Shown: piece by piece, positions 1-9,153 of the stretch
Numbering within the stretch: position 1 is the stretch's first letter
Layout: the number at the start of each line of letters is the position of its first letter
NCBI GenBank assembly: GCA_963665085.2
Contig: CAXXXS010000002.1
Span: forward strand, 806,001 to 870,000
Direction of reading: 5' to 3'
DNA from: G963665085 sp963665085
GTDB taxonomy: Bacteria > Bacteroidota > Bacteroidia > Bacteroidales > JAAAOM01
Length of the DNA stretch: 64,000 nucleotides
Translations under genes and position numbers: made by a program
The notes under the pieces: generated by a model
What the model saw: only the letters and a program-made list of their open reading frames with translations
The model's database searches: none
Told to the model about the DNA's origin: nothing

Positions 1-601
1 GGGGTCCTTTTCCTTCAAATTGATAAATATCGTTTCTGCTCCATTGTAGTTTCATGTCCTTATCAAACACATAAAATTCATTAAACTGGGTCTTTTTTAA
101 CTGAAGCTTTATCTTACTCACAATAAGTAATTTATTTTCCCTTTTCGATAAAGAGAAATAAAAATCTGCCCAGTTTCCTTTTATGTTCTTAATATCTGTT
201 ATTGGAGTTAAATCTTCATTCTGCTGTAATGTTTCCTTATCTATCGTTTGAACATATAGCACATTGTTTGTAAGGCCTCTTCGTGAAAAAAAACCATATA
301 ACTTACCATGAAAATAAATGATTTTCTCAAGTATGTACGATTTTTTATTCTGCCATTCTTTGATGTATTCTTCACTTACATGATTCAGATCTTTATCAAG
401 TTTCTCAATCATGTATCTACCCTGCTGATACTTTAAAACAAAAGTATTTTCACCATCTGTCCCGATGATATTATGATATTTTGTAGAAGAAAATAAAATA
501 TTCTCTTCACTACTTTTTATATCAACCTGATTGTTCTTAAAACTATTATCGTGTGGTAAAAGAGGTAATATAATCAATAATATTGATACTATTTTAACCA
601 T
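1..601 (-). CDS. Hypothetical exported protein, C-terminus cut by window edge
   Basis: The frame is open from an ATG at 601 to the window edge, giving about 200 residues with no stop. The N-terminus MVKIVSILLIILPLLP is a short hydrophobic segment like a signal peptide or anchor. The rest is polar with many aromatic-lysine stretches, and phrases such as FYVFDKDMKLQW and TFVLKYQQGRYM recall beta-propeller-like 6-bladed proteins of Bacteroidota, but I do not recognise a family. The start is about 30 bases from the end of miaA, which is on the same strand upstream of it, so the two could be co-transcribed. Function unknown. Confidence 0.6.
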   Translation of the reverse strand, partial: MVKIVSILLIILPLLPHDNSFKNNQVDIKSSEENILFSSTKYHNIIGTDGENTFVLKYQQGRYMIEKLDKDLNHVSEEYIKEWQNKKSYILEKIIYFHGKLYGFFSRRGLTNNVLYVQTIDKETLQQNEDLTPITDIKNIKGNWADFYFSLSKRENKLLIVSKIKLQLKKTQFNEFYVFDKDMKLQWSRNDIYQFEGKGP

Positions 602-663
602 GACAGAGTGTTTTAAAGTTGTACGTCCCTAAATAACAAAAAACGTGCTATATTATCAACAAA

Positions 664-1569
664 CTAAAACAAAATATTGTTTTCAAGTTGACTTATGATT
701 GCTTGTGTTTCGTCTGGTTCAAACCAGATGATCTCTTTATCACGCCGAAACCATGTTAATTGTCTTCGTGCATACCGCCTTGTATTTCTTTTAATTAGTT
801 CTATTGCGGTTTCTTTTGAATGCTTATTTTCGAAGTAATCAAAAAATTCTTTATATCCTACCGTATTTAGAGCATTGTAGTCTTTTAAAGGGTATAAATC
901 CCTTGCTTCCTGCTCTAACCCTTCAGAAACCATTATATCAACACGTTTATTTATTCGGCTATATAATAGCTCCCGATCCATATTTAAGCCTATTTTTAAA
1001 ATCATAAAAGGACGTTCCCGCTTTGGACTAGTAAGTTGACTGGAATACGGTTTCCCGGTCATGATAGAAATTTCAAGAGCTTTTAATATTCTTTTAGGAT
1101 TCTTTAAATCAACCTGTTCGTAATAAACCGGATCTATTTTCTTAAGTTTTGCTCTTATCGATTCTATTCCTTTCTCTTTTAACTCTTTTGTTAAGTCATT
1201 TCTTAATTCTATATCTACGTCGGGTAGTTCATCAATTCCTTTACAAACAGCATCAATATAAAGACCAGAGCCTCCAACCATAATTATTGCATTGTGTTTT
1301 TTAAAAAGATCTGCTGTAATTAGCAAAACTTCCTGCTCAAACATACTTGCATTATAATAATCTTTAACAGACCTGGTGGCAATCTGATGATGAACAACCT
1401 GCTTTAATTCGTCTTCAGATGGAACCGCTGTTCCGATACTTGTTTCTTTGTATATCTGCCTTGAGTCTGAGGAAATGATTTCTGTTTTAAAATGTTGGGC
1501 GACCTTTATTGCCATTGAAGTTTTTCCAATACCAGTTGGGCCGAGAATTATAACAAGGTATTTGTTCAT
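664..1569 (-). CDS. miaA: tRNA dimethylallyltransferase MiaA
   Basis: Cytoplasmic enzyme that transfers the dimethylallyl group from DMAPP to N6 of A37 in tRNAs reading UNN codons. Seen: the P-loop GPTGIGKTS at residues 10-18, DSRQIYK near 35, the VGGSGLYIDAV segment near 100 and the tRNA-contacting RRYARRQLTWFRRD near the C-terminus. The 301-residue length is normal for the family. The ATG start sits directly before the usual MNKYLVIILGPT beginning. It stands alone between an unknown exported protein and the LuxC-like gene. Identification is secure from the motifs. Confidence 0.96.
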   Translation of the reverse strand: MNKYLVIILGPTGIGKTSMAIKVAQHFKTEIISSDSRQIYKETSIGTAVPSEDELKQVVHHQIATRSVKDYYNASMFEQEVLLITADLFKKHNAIIMVGGSGLYIDAVCKGIDELPDVDIELRNDLTKELKEKGIESIRAKLKKIDPVYYEQVDLKNPKRILKALEISIMTGKPYSSQLTSPKRERPFMILKIGLNMDRELLYSRINKRVDIMVSEGLEQEARDLYPLKDYNALNTVGYKEFFDYFENKHSKETAIELIKRNTRRYARRQLTWFRRDKEIIWFEPDETQAIISQLENNILF

Positions 1570-1680
1570 TAAACTTTATTCTGAAATAATATAAAATGAA
1601 GATGGAATGAATACTATTTAATAATATGATTCATAGTTAATCATCATAAAAAGCATCAGACATTCAGCTTCTGTGCAACA

Positions 1681-2736
1681 TTACAGAATATTTCCCAGAT
1701 TAGAAAGAAAATTTATGGTTGACACACACCTGGACTTCGATGCCAGCCCTTTCTTTGTTGCAAATCCGGGTTTCACAGCAAGTGGGTGGTCTAACTTACT
1801 GCATACAATTGATTCTAAGACATGAAATTTTTTCTCCAGGTCTGAGGTTGCTGTTTCGAGTGTATCGTAAAACTCGTAATGTAATGTTGAAATTGGAGAA
1901 TTCAACTCATTACTCTTCCTTAACAACAAAAATCCATTGTCAAAATGCTCAATGCGATTTAATAGATATACAGACTTATTATATTCGTATTGATTTGCAT
2001 ATCTTGAAAAATTTATCAGGTAATTGTAATGTTCTATTATTGAAAAAAAATGTTCAAAATTAAATTTTCTGGGTAGATATACTTTTGAAACATTGTATTG
2101 AGTCCTGCCAAAATACGTAAAAATATCTTCGGCAAACTTTTTAATTGTATCATCATCATCATCATCGTTTAAAATAATTGCAGATGAATATTTCCTTCGA
2201 TGAATAATGTGAGGATATTTGTTAAAGTATTTATAAAGATATTGGGGATTTATTTTAAAATCATTTGCTATTACGCCTTGGAAACCTTCTAATTTTCCTT
2301 CAATAAAATTTATTCTATCTTTAAATCTTGGTTCTATATCAATTAATATTTCTCCTAAAACCTCTAATAACTTATTATCACTACCCGTATTTCTTGCAAG
2401 AAAAATATTCCCTGTCACTAAAACACAAAACATCTCAAGAAATCCATAAAGAGGCCTATTCCCAGATAGTATTGTTGCAACTTTTATTTTAGGATCTCCT
2501 TTAAACTTAATATTTTGAAAAGCTGAAGAAATATTTTCCCCTTTTAAATCCTCTGCGATAGTATTTAAAGCGTGGACTATCGATTCTTCTGTAAACCAAG
2601 GATTTTCAAAAGATGTATTAACAGAGACCTCATTTAATTTATTATAGAACCTATCTCCTTTTAGGTTAAGCAGTTGATAGTTTTTTAGCCTTTCCCCTAA
2701 TTCTAAAAATGCGTTTACCCTTTCCTCAATATGCAT
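1681..2736 (-). CDS. LuxC-like acyl-CoA reductase homologue, catalytic Cys absent
   Basis: The protein resembles the Bacteroidota acyl-CoA reductase (LuxC/aldehyde dehydrogenase-like) family along its length: NPWFTEESI near the N-terminus, a degenerate SGNRPLYGF in place of the usual GNIPAVGFHD, the YPHIIHRR segment, and RIEHFDNGFLLLR late in the protein. In the family the nucleophilic cysteine lies in a GLGCRNVSK motif. Here the same place reads GRTQYNVSK, so the Cys is a Gln at residue 213. The C-terminus also lacks the usual DxxxFL ending. A run of six Asp (residues about 191-197) comes from a repeated tcatca tract. The frame is intact, so this looks like a catalytically dead or repurposed paralogue. 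No ferredoxin gene is adjacent. Confidence 0.75.
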   Translation of the reverse strand: MHIEERVNAFLELGERLKNYQLLNLKGDRFYNKLNEVSVNTSFENPWFTEESIVHALNTIAEDLKGENISSAFQNIKFKGDPKIKVATILSGNRPLYGFLEMFCVLVTGNIFLARNTGSDNKLLEVLGEILIDIEPRFKDRINFIEGKLEGFQGVIANDFKINPQYLYKYFNKYPHIIHRRKYSSAIILNDDDDDDTIKKFAEDIFTYFGRTQYNVSKVYLPRKFNFEHFFSIIEHYNYLINFSRYANQYEYNKSVYLLNRIEHFDNGFLLLRKSNELNSPISTLHYEFYDTLETATSDLEKKFHVLESIVCSKLDHPLAVKPGFATKKGLASKSRCVSTINFLSNLGNIL

Positions 2737-2799
2737 GCTACAGTTAAATATTCTAAGAAATTACAAAAAAACAGGTAGGTAAACAAACCTTTCTCTTTT

Positions 2800-2839
2800 C
2801 AAAAAAAGAACCTGATAGTATTTGTTACACCATCAGGTT
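2800..2839 (-). terminator. Intrinsic terminator after aconitase
   Basis: An 8-bp stem AACCTGAT/ATCAGGTT with a 15-nt loop, followed on the minus strand by CTTTTTTT, lies just downstream of the aconitase stop. Confidence 0.75.
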
Positions 2840-2853
2840 GTTATAAAACAAAA

Positions 2854-5124
2854 TTATATTCCTTGCTCTCTACTTTTTATTAGATTTAATGCAGAACCTG
2901 CTTTAAACCATTCAATCTGATTATCATTATATGTATGGTTAACAGTTATCTTATCTTCGGTACCATCTTTATGTTTGGCAACTAAAGTAAGCTGTTTTTC
3001 TGGCTCTATTCCAGAAAGACCAACAATACTAAATGTATCATCTTCCTGAATTTTGTTGTAATCATTAGCACTATCAAAAGTTAGAGGCAGGACTCCCTGT
3101 TTTTTTAGATTTGTTTCATGAATTCTTGCAAATGATTTTACAACTACAACCTTTACATTCATAAAACGAGGCTCCATGGCAGCATGTTCCCTGGACGATC
3201 CTTCTCCATAATTTTCATCTCCAATAATGATAGAGCCTAAACCTTTTTCTTTATATGCTGAAGCTGCTTCAAAAATAGGTATATATTCACCTGTTAACTG
3301 ATTTTTAACTTTGTTACTTTCACCATTAAATGCATTTATCGCACCCAGCATAACGTTTTTAGAAATATTTTGAAGATGTCCGCGATATTTTAACCAAGGA
3401 CCTGCCATTGAAATATGATCTGTTGTACATTTTCCTTTAACTTTAATTAGCAACTGTAAATCTTCAAAATCTTTACCATCCCAAGCAGAGAAAGGCTTCA
3501 AAATTTGTAATCTATCAGAGCTTTCTTTAACTTCTATTTTTATATCCGCTCCATTTGTAGCAGGTGCCTGATAACCATTGTCTTCAACAGAGAAGCCATT
3601 AACAGGATTTTCCAATCCGGTTGGTTCTTCCAGCATTACCTCTTCACCTTTTTCGTTTATCAATTTATCAGTTAGAGGATTAAAAGTAAGTGAACCGGCA
3701 ATAGAAAAAGCAGTAACAATTTCTGGAGACGCAACAAATCCATGTGTGTTTGGATTGCCATCATTTCGTTTTGCAAAGTTTCTGTTAAAAGATGTCATTA
3801 TTGAATTTTTCTCCTGCTTATCAGCTCCATGTCTGGCCCATTGGCCAATACAAGGCCCACATGCATTTGCCAGAACTACTCCTCCTATCTGCTCAAATGT
3901 ATCAAGGATTCCATCTTTTTCAGCAGTATATCTTACTTGCTCAGAACCAGGTGTAACCGTATATTCTGCTTTAACTTTTAGATTTTTCTCAACGGCTTGT
4001 TTAGCAACAGAAGCAGCCCTTGTTAAATCTTCATAAGAAGAGTTTGTACAAGATCCGATTAAACCGACTTCCATTTTTTCAGGCCATCCATTTTTTCTAA
4101 CTTCTTCTGCGAATTTAGAAACAGGTGTTGCTAAATCCGGAGTAAAAGGTCCATTAATGTGAGGTTCTAACTCAGATAAATCAATTTCAATTACCTGATC
4201 AAAATATTTTTCAGGATTTTGATATACTTCCTCATCACCTGTCAAATACGCATTTAACTTATCAGCTTCGGCAGCGATCTCTTCCCGCCCTGTAATCTTA
4301 AGATATTCTGACATTTTTTCATCATACCCAAATAAAGAGGTTGTTGCGCCAATTTCTGCCCCCATATTACAGATTGTTCCTTTTCCTGTACATGAGATAC
4401 TTTTAGCGCCTTCACCAAAATATTCTACGATAGAACCTGTTCCTCCTTTTACAGAAAGGACACCCGCAACCTTTAAAATAACATCTTTTGCTGAAGTCCA
4501 TCCATTCATTTTTCCTTTCAAATGAATTCCAATCAATTTTGGAAATTTCAATTCCCATGGCATTCCTACCATAACATCTACGGCATCAGCACCTCCTACA
4601 CCAATAGCAACCATTCCAAGGCCGCCAGCATTTACTGTATGGGAGTCTGTACCGATCATCATTCCTCCAGGAAATGCATAGTTTTCTAAAACAACCTGAT
4701 GAATTATCCCAGCACCGGGTTTCCAAAAACCAATTCCATATTTATTAGAAACAGATGACAGAAAATCGTAAACCTCCTGATTATTAGTTTTAGCTGTTTC
4801 AAGATCTGTTTTTGCCCCTAGCTTTGCTTGTATTAAATGATCACAATGAACTGTTGAAGGAACTGCAACTTTTTTCTTGCCAGCTTGAATAAATTGTAGT
4901 AAGGCCATTTGTGCTGTTGCATCCTGCATGGCAACCCTGTCTGGTTTAAAATCAACATAGTCTTTTCCTCGTTCATATGATTTTCCAGGTAGTTCTCCGG
5001 CCAGGTGACCGTATAGTATTTTCTCTGTTAAAGTCAGAGGGCGGTTAAATGTTTTTCTAGCGTGATCAACTTTTTCTGAAAAGGATTTATAAACGTCCTT
5101 TACCATTTCTAAATCAAAGACCAT
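2854..5124 (-). CDS. acn: Aconitate hydratase
   Basis: Interconverts citrate and isocitrate in the TCA cycle with a [4Fe-4S] cluster, in the cytoplasm. The three cluster cysteines are visible: GSCTNSS (C359) and ACGPCIGQW (C422, C425). Other family marks are STVHCDH near residue 90, TDSHTVNAGGLG near 160, TSFNRNFAKRNDGNP and the swivel-domain GDENYGEGSSREHAAMEPR. At 756 residues it matches the mitochondrial-type bacterial aconitases, not the longer AcnA or AcnB. It is a single gene with its own terminator and a probable promoter over its start region. Confidence 0.95.
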   Translation of the reverse strand: MVFDLEMVKDVYKSFSEKVDHARKTFNRPLTLTEKILYGHLAGELPGKSYERGKDYVDFKPDRVAMQDATAQMALLQFIQAGKKKVAVPSTVHCDHLIQAKLGAKTDLETAKTNNQEVYDFLSSVSNKYGIGFWKPGAGIIHQVVLENYAFPGGMMIGTDSHTVNAGGLGMVAIGVGGADAVDVMVGMPWELKFPKLIGIHLKGKMNGWTSAKDVILKVAGVLSVKGGTGSIVEYFGEGAKSISCTGKGTICNMGAEIGATTSLFGYDEKMSEYLKITGREEIAAEADKLNAYLTGDEEVYQNPEKYFDQVIEIDLSELEPHINGPFTPDLATPVSKFAEEVRKNGWPEKMEVGLIGSCTNSSYEDLTRAASVAKQAVEKNLKVKAEYTVTPGSEQVRYTAEKDGILDTFEQIGGVVLANACGPCIGQWARHGADKQEKNSIMTSFNRNFAKRNDGNPNTHGFVASPEIVTAFSIAGSLTFNPLTDKLINEKGEEVMLEEPTGLENPVNGFSVEDNGYQAPATNGADIKIEVKESSDRLQILKPFSAWDGKDFEDLQLLIKVKGKCTTDHISMAGPWLKYRGHLQNISKNVMLGAINAFNGESNKVKNQLTGEYIPIFEAASAYKEKGLGSIIIGDENYGEGSSREHAAMEPRFMNVKVVVVKSFARIHETNLKKQGVLPLTFDSANDYNKIQEDDTFSIVGLSGIEPEKQLTLVAKHKDGTEDKITVNHTYNDNQIEWFKAGSALNLIKSREQGI

Positions 5125-5179
5125 AATTGTTTGAATTTATAATTACTAATACTTTTTTCTATGAACATTCGTTTAACTA

Positions 5180-5187
5180 CAAAATTA
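5180..5187 (-). promoter_or_regulatory. Putative -7 box of aconitase
   Basis: On the minus strand the sequence reads TAATTTTG, matching the Bacteroidota -7 consensus TAnnTTTG, about 55 bases before the aconitase ATG. No clear TTTG -33 box is seen at the right distance. Confidence 0.4.
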
Positions 5188-5350
5188 ACAACTTGTTCAA
5201 TTCTATATAAAATGATTGTAATGTTTGTCAAAATTATTTTTAATAAATCCAAATATGGGCTAATTTTTAAATCTCCCACTAATTTATTACCAAAAACTGA
5301 ATCTTTTTTCAATTTATTTTGTATAAATTTAATAGTATAATTTGAGTTTC

Positions 5351-5728
5351 ATGGATGTTTTTAATTTAGAAGCAACAGATACTACACCGTCGGTGGTGTT
5401 TAATACAAGAACAGGGGAGTTAGAAATTGAAGGGCGTTCTATTCCTGAAAATCCTGGTGATTTTTTTGAACCTCTTGCAGAAATGTTAAAAGAATATTAC
5501 AATTCTCCTTGTGATACTACAAAAATCAATTTTAAATTAGAATATATAAATAGCGGTTCTTCAAAATTTATTTTGGTTTTGCTTAAGTTAATTACAAAAG
5601 CTAATGAAGAAGGAAAAGATAGCATTGTTAACTGGCATTATGAAGAAGATGATGAGGCTGTTTTCGAACTTGGCGAACATTATAAAAACTCATTTAATGT
5701 CCCTTTCAATCTGATAGAGTTTATTTAA
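5351..5728 (+). CDS. DUF1987 / SiaC-family regulatory phosphoprotein
   Basis: A 125-residue DUF1987 protein. Family marks are TPSVVFN near the start, LEIEGRSIPENP, the LEYINSGSSK segment and the acidic WHYEEDDEAVFELGE near the C-terminus. In Pseudomonas SiaC the same NTSSSK-type segment carries the threonine phosphorylated by the SiaB kinase and reset by the SiaA phosphatase. Here it is N-S-G-S-S-K, so a serine may take that role (inference). The frame is open from a TTG nine bases upstream, but the ATG at 5351 gives a cleaner start. No SiaA/SiaB partner is adjacent. It is divergent from aconitase and convergent with gapA. Confidence 0.8.
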   Translation: MDVFNLEATDTTPSVVFNTRTGELEIEGRSIPENPGDFFEPLAEMLKEYYNSPCDTTKINFKLEYINSGSSKFILVLLKLITKANEEGKDSIVNWHYEEDDEAVFELGEHYKNSFNVPFNLIEFI

Positions 5729-5750
5729 AATCAAATAATTTTTAGAAATA

Positions 5751-5780
5751 AAAAAACCGACCTTTTCAGGTCGGTTTTTT
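5751..5780. terminator. Bidirectional terminator between DUF1987 and GAPDH genes
   Basis: A perfect stem AAAAAACCGACCT/AGGTCGGTTTTTT with a 4-nt loop has A and T runs on both sides. It can end both convergent genes. Confidence 0.9.
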
Positions 5781-5805
5781 TATTTATCATCATATACTGT
5801 TAAAA

Positions 5806-6813
5806 TTATTTTACAGTATTCATGTGCTGAATTAATTCACAAACTTTAGTTGAATAACCCATTTCGTTATCATACCATGAAACAACTTTTACGAAGTTGT
5901 CATTTAAACCGATACCTGCATCAGCATCGAAAATAGAAGTACGAGCATCACCAACAAAATCGTTAGAAACAACTGCATCTTCAGTATATCCAAGAACACC
6001 TTTTAAAGCACCTTCAGAAGCTTCTTTCATTGCAGCACAAACTTCTTTGTAGCTAGCACCTTTTTCAAGACGTACAGTTAAATCAACAACAGAAACGTCT
6101 GGAGTTGGAACACGGAAAGCCATACCTGTTAATTTTCCATTTAATTCAGGGATAACTTTACCAACAGCTTTAGCAGCTCCAGTTGAAGAAGGAATGATGT
6201 TTTGACCAGCACCACGTCCACCTCTCCAGTCTTTCATAGAAGGACCGTCAACAGTTTTTTGAGTAGCTGTAGTAGCGTGAACTGTAGTCATAAGACCTTC
6301 TACGATACCGAATTTATCGTTAAGAACTTTTGCAACAGGTGCTAAACAGTTTGTAGTACAAGATGCATTAGATACAAATTGCATATCAGCAGTATATTTT
6401 TCATGGTTAACACCCATTACAAACATTGGGGTGTCATCTTTTGAAGGAGCAGACATAACAACTCTTTTTGCTCCAGCATCGATATGACCTTGAGCTTTTT
6501 CTTTTGTTAAGAACAAACCTGTTGATTCAACAACATATTCAGCTCCGATATCGCTCCATTTTAAGTCAGCAGGATTTCTTTCAGCAGTTACACGGATTGC
6601 TTTTCCGTTAACAATTAATTTTCCGTCTTTTACTTCAACGTCACCATCAAAATTTCCATGAGTTGAATCATACTTAAGCATGTAAGCCATGTAATCAACA
6701 TCGATAAGATCGTTAATTCCAACGATTTCGATGTTTTCTTTTTTCATAGCTGCACGGAAAACTAAACGTCCGATACGACCAAATCCGTTAATTCCAACTT
6801 TAATATTTGCCAT
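5806..6813 (-). CDS. gap: Glyceraldehyde-3-phosphate dehydrogenase (type I)
   Basis: Glycolytic NAD-dependent enzyme of the cytoplasm. Visible are the Rossmann motif INGFGRIGR at residues 8-16, the active-site SNASCTTNC with nucleophile C152, TVHATTATQKTVDG, GRGAGQNIIPSSTGAAKAVG and the C-terminal WYDNEMGYS. The 335-residue length is standard. Codon use is clean and regular, as expected for a highly expressed gene, and a near-perfect Bacteroidota promoter lies about 50 bases upstream. Monocistronic. Confidence 0.98.
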   Translation of the reverse strand: MANIKVGINGFGRIGRLVFRAAMKKENIEIVGINDLIDVDYMAYMLKYDSTHGNFDGDVEVKDGKLIVNGKAIRVTAERNPADLKWSDIGAEYVVESTGLFLTKEKAQGHIDAGAKRVVMSAPSKDDTPMFVMGVNHEKYTADMQFVSNASCTTNCLAPVAKVLNDKFGIVEGLMTTVHATTATQKTVDGPSMKDWRGGRGAGQNIIPSSTGAAKAVGKVIPELNGKLTGMAFRVPTPDVSVVDLTVRLEKGASYKEVCAAMKEASEGALKGVLGYTEDAVVSNDFVGDARTSIFDADAGIGLNDNFVKVVSWYDNEMGYSTKVCELIQHMNTVK

Positions 6814-6863
6814 AACTTTTTGATTTATTAAATGTTAATTGTTTTTTATTTTTTACCGAACCG

Positions 6864-6895
6864 CAAATGTATAATTTATATATTAATTGTTCAAA
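6864..6895 (-). promoter_or_regulatory. Promoter of gap
   Basis: On the minus strand TTTG, a 20-nt spacer and TACATTTG give an almost ideal Bacteroidota primary sigma promoter, about 50 bases before the gap start codon. Confidence 0.8.
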
Positions 6896-7037
6896 TTATC
6901 TTGCAAGTTTCAATAAAAAAGCTTTGAGAACTATCTTATTCTTATAATTTACACAAATAAAACAGAAACCTTTTAAGATTCAAATAAAACTATCGTAAAG
7001 AATTTATTAAATAAATGGCTAGCATTCATATTAAATA

Positions 7038-7835
7038 TTACTCCAAAGCATCAATAACAAAATCATCCAAAACGTTAGTGGAAGATTTACCTTTTGCATC
7101 GATAACTTTTCCAAAACGATAAGAAATATATAATGACACAAAAACAAAATTGTTTGTATTTCCATACATAATAGGTATTTTCTTGTAAAATAAATCGACG
7201 ATGGCCCCAGATTCCAGGGCATGAACTACATCATCATATTTACTAAACTCAAAACTGACACCTATTTTTGCTGATGCACCAGGAACAACTTTCAATTCAT
7301 CAAATCCTCTTAATAAAGAAGCTCTTCCTGCTACAAATGAAGGCAATTCATCTTCCGGGAATTTACCTATTGTTTTTTCAGGAGTATCAACAGAAGTATA
7401 ATTGTAATATTCATAATAGATTGGTTTCAGGATACCCAAAGAAGGCCCTCCTGAATAGAAATAACGAATGGAGATTCCACCTTTATCGTGCTTTCTATAT
7501 TTTTCATTTTGCAAACCAACTCCACCCCTTAGGACATAGAAAGAATTTAACTTACCATACACAAAACTCCTTCCTGCCGGATTATATGCATTTGTAGTCT
7601 TGTACTCCTTTGCATGTTTTACATACATAAGGTCTGCATCGTAAATTATTTTCTTAAATGAATTTAAATTTTTACCATAACGGAATCCAGCTCCAAAACC
7701 ATTGGTATTTAGGTATCCTGCAATGGTTTTTTCATTACGGTACAATATTTTTTGCTGTTCATCTATCTCACCCTGAGCAAAACTACTTAGTGAAATACTT
7801 AAAAGAAATATGGATAAAACAAAAATTACTTTCAT
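7038..7835 (-). CDS. Predicted outer-membrane beta-barrel protein
   Basis: A 265-residue protein with a clear signal peptide (MKVIFVLSIFLLSISLSSFAQ, cleavage after FAQ). The mature part alternates aromatic and polar residues in short strands (GFGAGFRYGKN, SFYVLRGGVGLQ, ISIRYFYSGGPSLG, FVFVSLYISYRFGK), which is the pattern of a small 8- to 10-strand outer-membrane barrel. No enzyme motif is seen. It is single and flanked by gap and a small lipoprotein gene on the same strand. The family is not recognised; the barrel assignment is inference from strand pattern. Confidence 0.6.
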   Translation of the reverse strand: MKVIFVLSIFLLSISLSSFAQGEIDEQQKILYRNEKTIAGYLNTNGFGAGFRYGKNLNSFKKIIYDADLMYVKHAKEYKTTNAYNPAGRSFVYGKLNSFYVLRGGVGLQNEKYRKHDKGGISIRYFYSGGPSLGILKPIYYEYYNYTSVDTPEKTIGKFPEDELPSFVAGRASLLRGFDELKVVPGASAKIGVSFEFSKYDDVVHALESGAIVDLFYKKIPIMYGNTNNFVFVSLYISYRFGKVIDAKGKSSTNVLDDFVIDALE

Positions 7836-7942
7836 CTTTCTTACAATAAGTACTCAAAATTAATAATACTTATTGTTAAATCTTAAACAAGATAAAAGTA
7901 ATTCAGTTTAACTTGAAAAAAATATAGTTAGAAACAGTTCTT

Positions 7943-8077
7943 TTAACTATTGATTTCTTCCTGTTGTTCTGTATCTGCTTTGCTATAAGCAGGACATGTT
8001 TTTTTACTTCCGCCGCAAGACGATGCTAAAATCATTGCTGCAAATAAACTAACTGCTAGAATTTTAAAACCCTTCAT
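7943..8077 (-). CDS. 44-residue lipoprotein
   Basis: A small reading frame with ATG at 8077 and a TAA stop. The product starts MKGFKILAVSLF and has a lipobox ILASSC with the modified cysteine at 21, followed by GGSKKTC and a charged tail ending EEINS. The mature peptide is only 24 residues and contains one further Cys (28). Lys-rich start, hydrophobic core, lipobox and a stop right after a polar tail make it a credible gene. Bacteroidota genomes carry many such mini-lipoproteins of unknown role. It sits 107 bases upstream of the barrel gene on the same strand. Confidence 0.65.
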   Translation of the reverse strand: MKGFKILAVSLFAAMILASSCGGSKKTCPAYSKADTEQQEEINS

Positions 8078-8248
8078 AATGTTTCTATTTTTAAATGGTT
8101 CTACGTAAATATAATAAAATTTTTAATCCAGTACATTTTATTAATTATATCACTTCGGTTTACGCAGAAAAAACATCAGGGTTAGATAATAATTTTAAAT
8201 CTTCTTTGTTTTTCCTTCAATTGAAGTTTTTTTATGATAAGTAGTGCT

Positions 8249-8256
8249 TATTTTTG
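8249..8256 (+). promoter_or_regulatory. Putative -7 box of nitroreductase gene
   Basis: TATTTTTG matches TAnnTTTG and lies 25 bases before the ATG at 8281. This supports that ATG over an in-frame TTG that overlaps the box. No convincing -33 TTTG. Confidence 0.4.
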
Positions 8257-8280
8257 TATGAAAATTTAAACTTTTTAAAA

Positions 8281-9036
8281 ATGATAGACGCAATTTTCAA
8301 CCACCGTTCAATCAGAAAATTTAAACCCCAAGCAATTCCTAATGATATTTTAAATAGTGCCCTTAAAGCAGCTTCAAGAGCATCTACCACAGGAAACATG
8401 CAAGTTTATAGCATTGTGCTAACATCAAAACCAGAAATAAAAAAAAAATTATGGGAAGCTCATTTTAAACAAAACATGGTTAAAGAAGCTCCATTGGTAG
8501 TTACTTTTTGTGCTGATTTTAACAGATTTAATAAATGGTGTGAACAACGTAAAGCAAAGCCTGGTTATGATAATTTCCTATCATTTTTTACAGGAGCTAT
8601 TGATGCTCTTCTTGCTGCACAAAACTTTTGTATTGAAGCTGAGAATAATGGTTTAGGTATTTGTTATCTCGGTACAACTACTTACATGGCAAAAAAAATA
8701 ATTGAGACCCTTAAACTTCCAAAAGGAGTAGTTCCAATAACAACTGTTGTTACAGGATATCCCGATGAATCACCTGAACTTACAGATAGATTGCCTGTAG
8801 AAGGTATTGTCCACTACGAAACCTATAAAGATTACAACGAGAAAAATATAGACGACATCTATAAAGAAAAAGAAGAACTACCATTAACAAAACAATTGTT
8901 AGAAGAAAATCAAAAAGAAACACTTGCCCAGATTTTTACTGATAATCGCTACAAAAAAGAGGATAATATATTCTTTTCAAAAGAACTCTTAGAAGTTTTG
9001 AAAGAACAGGGGTTTATGAATAATGGGGAAGTATAA
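8281..9036 (+). CDS. Nitroreductase-family NAD(P)H:FMN oxidoreductase
   Basis: A 251-residue flavoprotein of the NfsA/FRP type, which uses FMN to reduce nitroaromatics, quinones or flavins in the cytoplasm. Seen: the phosphate-binding HRSIRKFK near residue 8, ASRASTTGNMQVYSIV near 38, LLAAQNFCIEAENNGLGICYLG in the middle and TTVVTGYPDESPELTDRLP near 170, all typical of the family. The true substrate cannot be told. The ATG at 8281 is chosen because translation from the upstream TTG would run through the promoter box. It ends at a bidirectional terminator shared with fucP. Confidence 0.85.
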   Translation: MIDAIFNHRSIRKFKPQAIPNDILNSALKAASRASTTGNMQVYSIVLTSKPEIKKKLWEAHFKQNMVKEAPLVVTFCADFNRFNKWCEQRKAKPGYDNFLSFFTGAIDALLAAQNFCIEAENNGLGICYLGTTTYMAKKIIETLKLPKGVVPITTVVTGYPDESPELTDRLPVEGIVHYETYKDYNEKNIDDIYKEKEELPLTKQLLEENQKETLAQIFTDNRYKKEDNIFFSKELLEVLKEQGFMNNGEV

Positions 9037-9091
9037 AAAGAAAAACGGAAAATGGAAAACGCAGACCGGAATAAGAATACTAAATGATTAT

Positions 9092-9137
9092 AAAAAAAGG
9101 TTGGGGCTTTTTCAAAAAAAAGTCCCAACCTTTTTTT
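9092..9137. terminator. Bidirectional terminator between nitroreductase and fucP
   Basis: Stem AAAAAAAGGTTGGG/CCCAACCTTTTTTT around a loop rich in T and A; runs on both strands suit both convergent genes. Confidence 0.9.
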
Positions 9138-9153
9138 ATTTTTAATTCAGTCT

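Noticed and set aside
2150..2172. tcatca tract in the LuxC-like gene as a regulatory microsatellite
   Set aside because: Short, in frame (Asp run); length change would keep the frame. No sign of phase variation.
5109..5312. 67-codon minus-strand frame overlapping the aconitase start
   Set aside because: Low-complexity AT-rich translation, overlaps the aconitase promoter region and has no family look.
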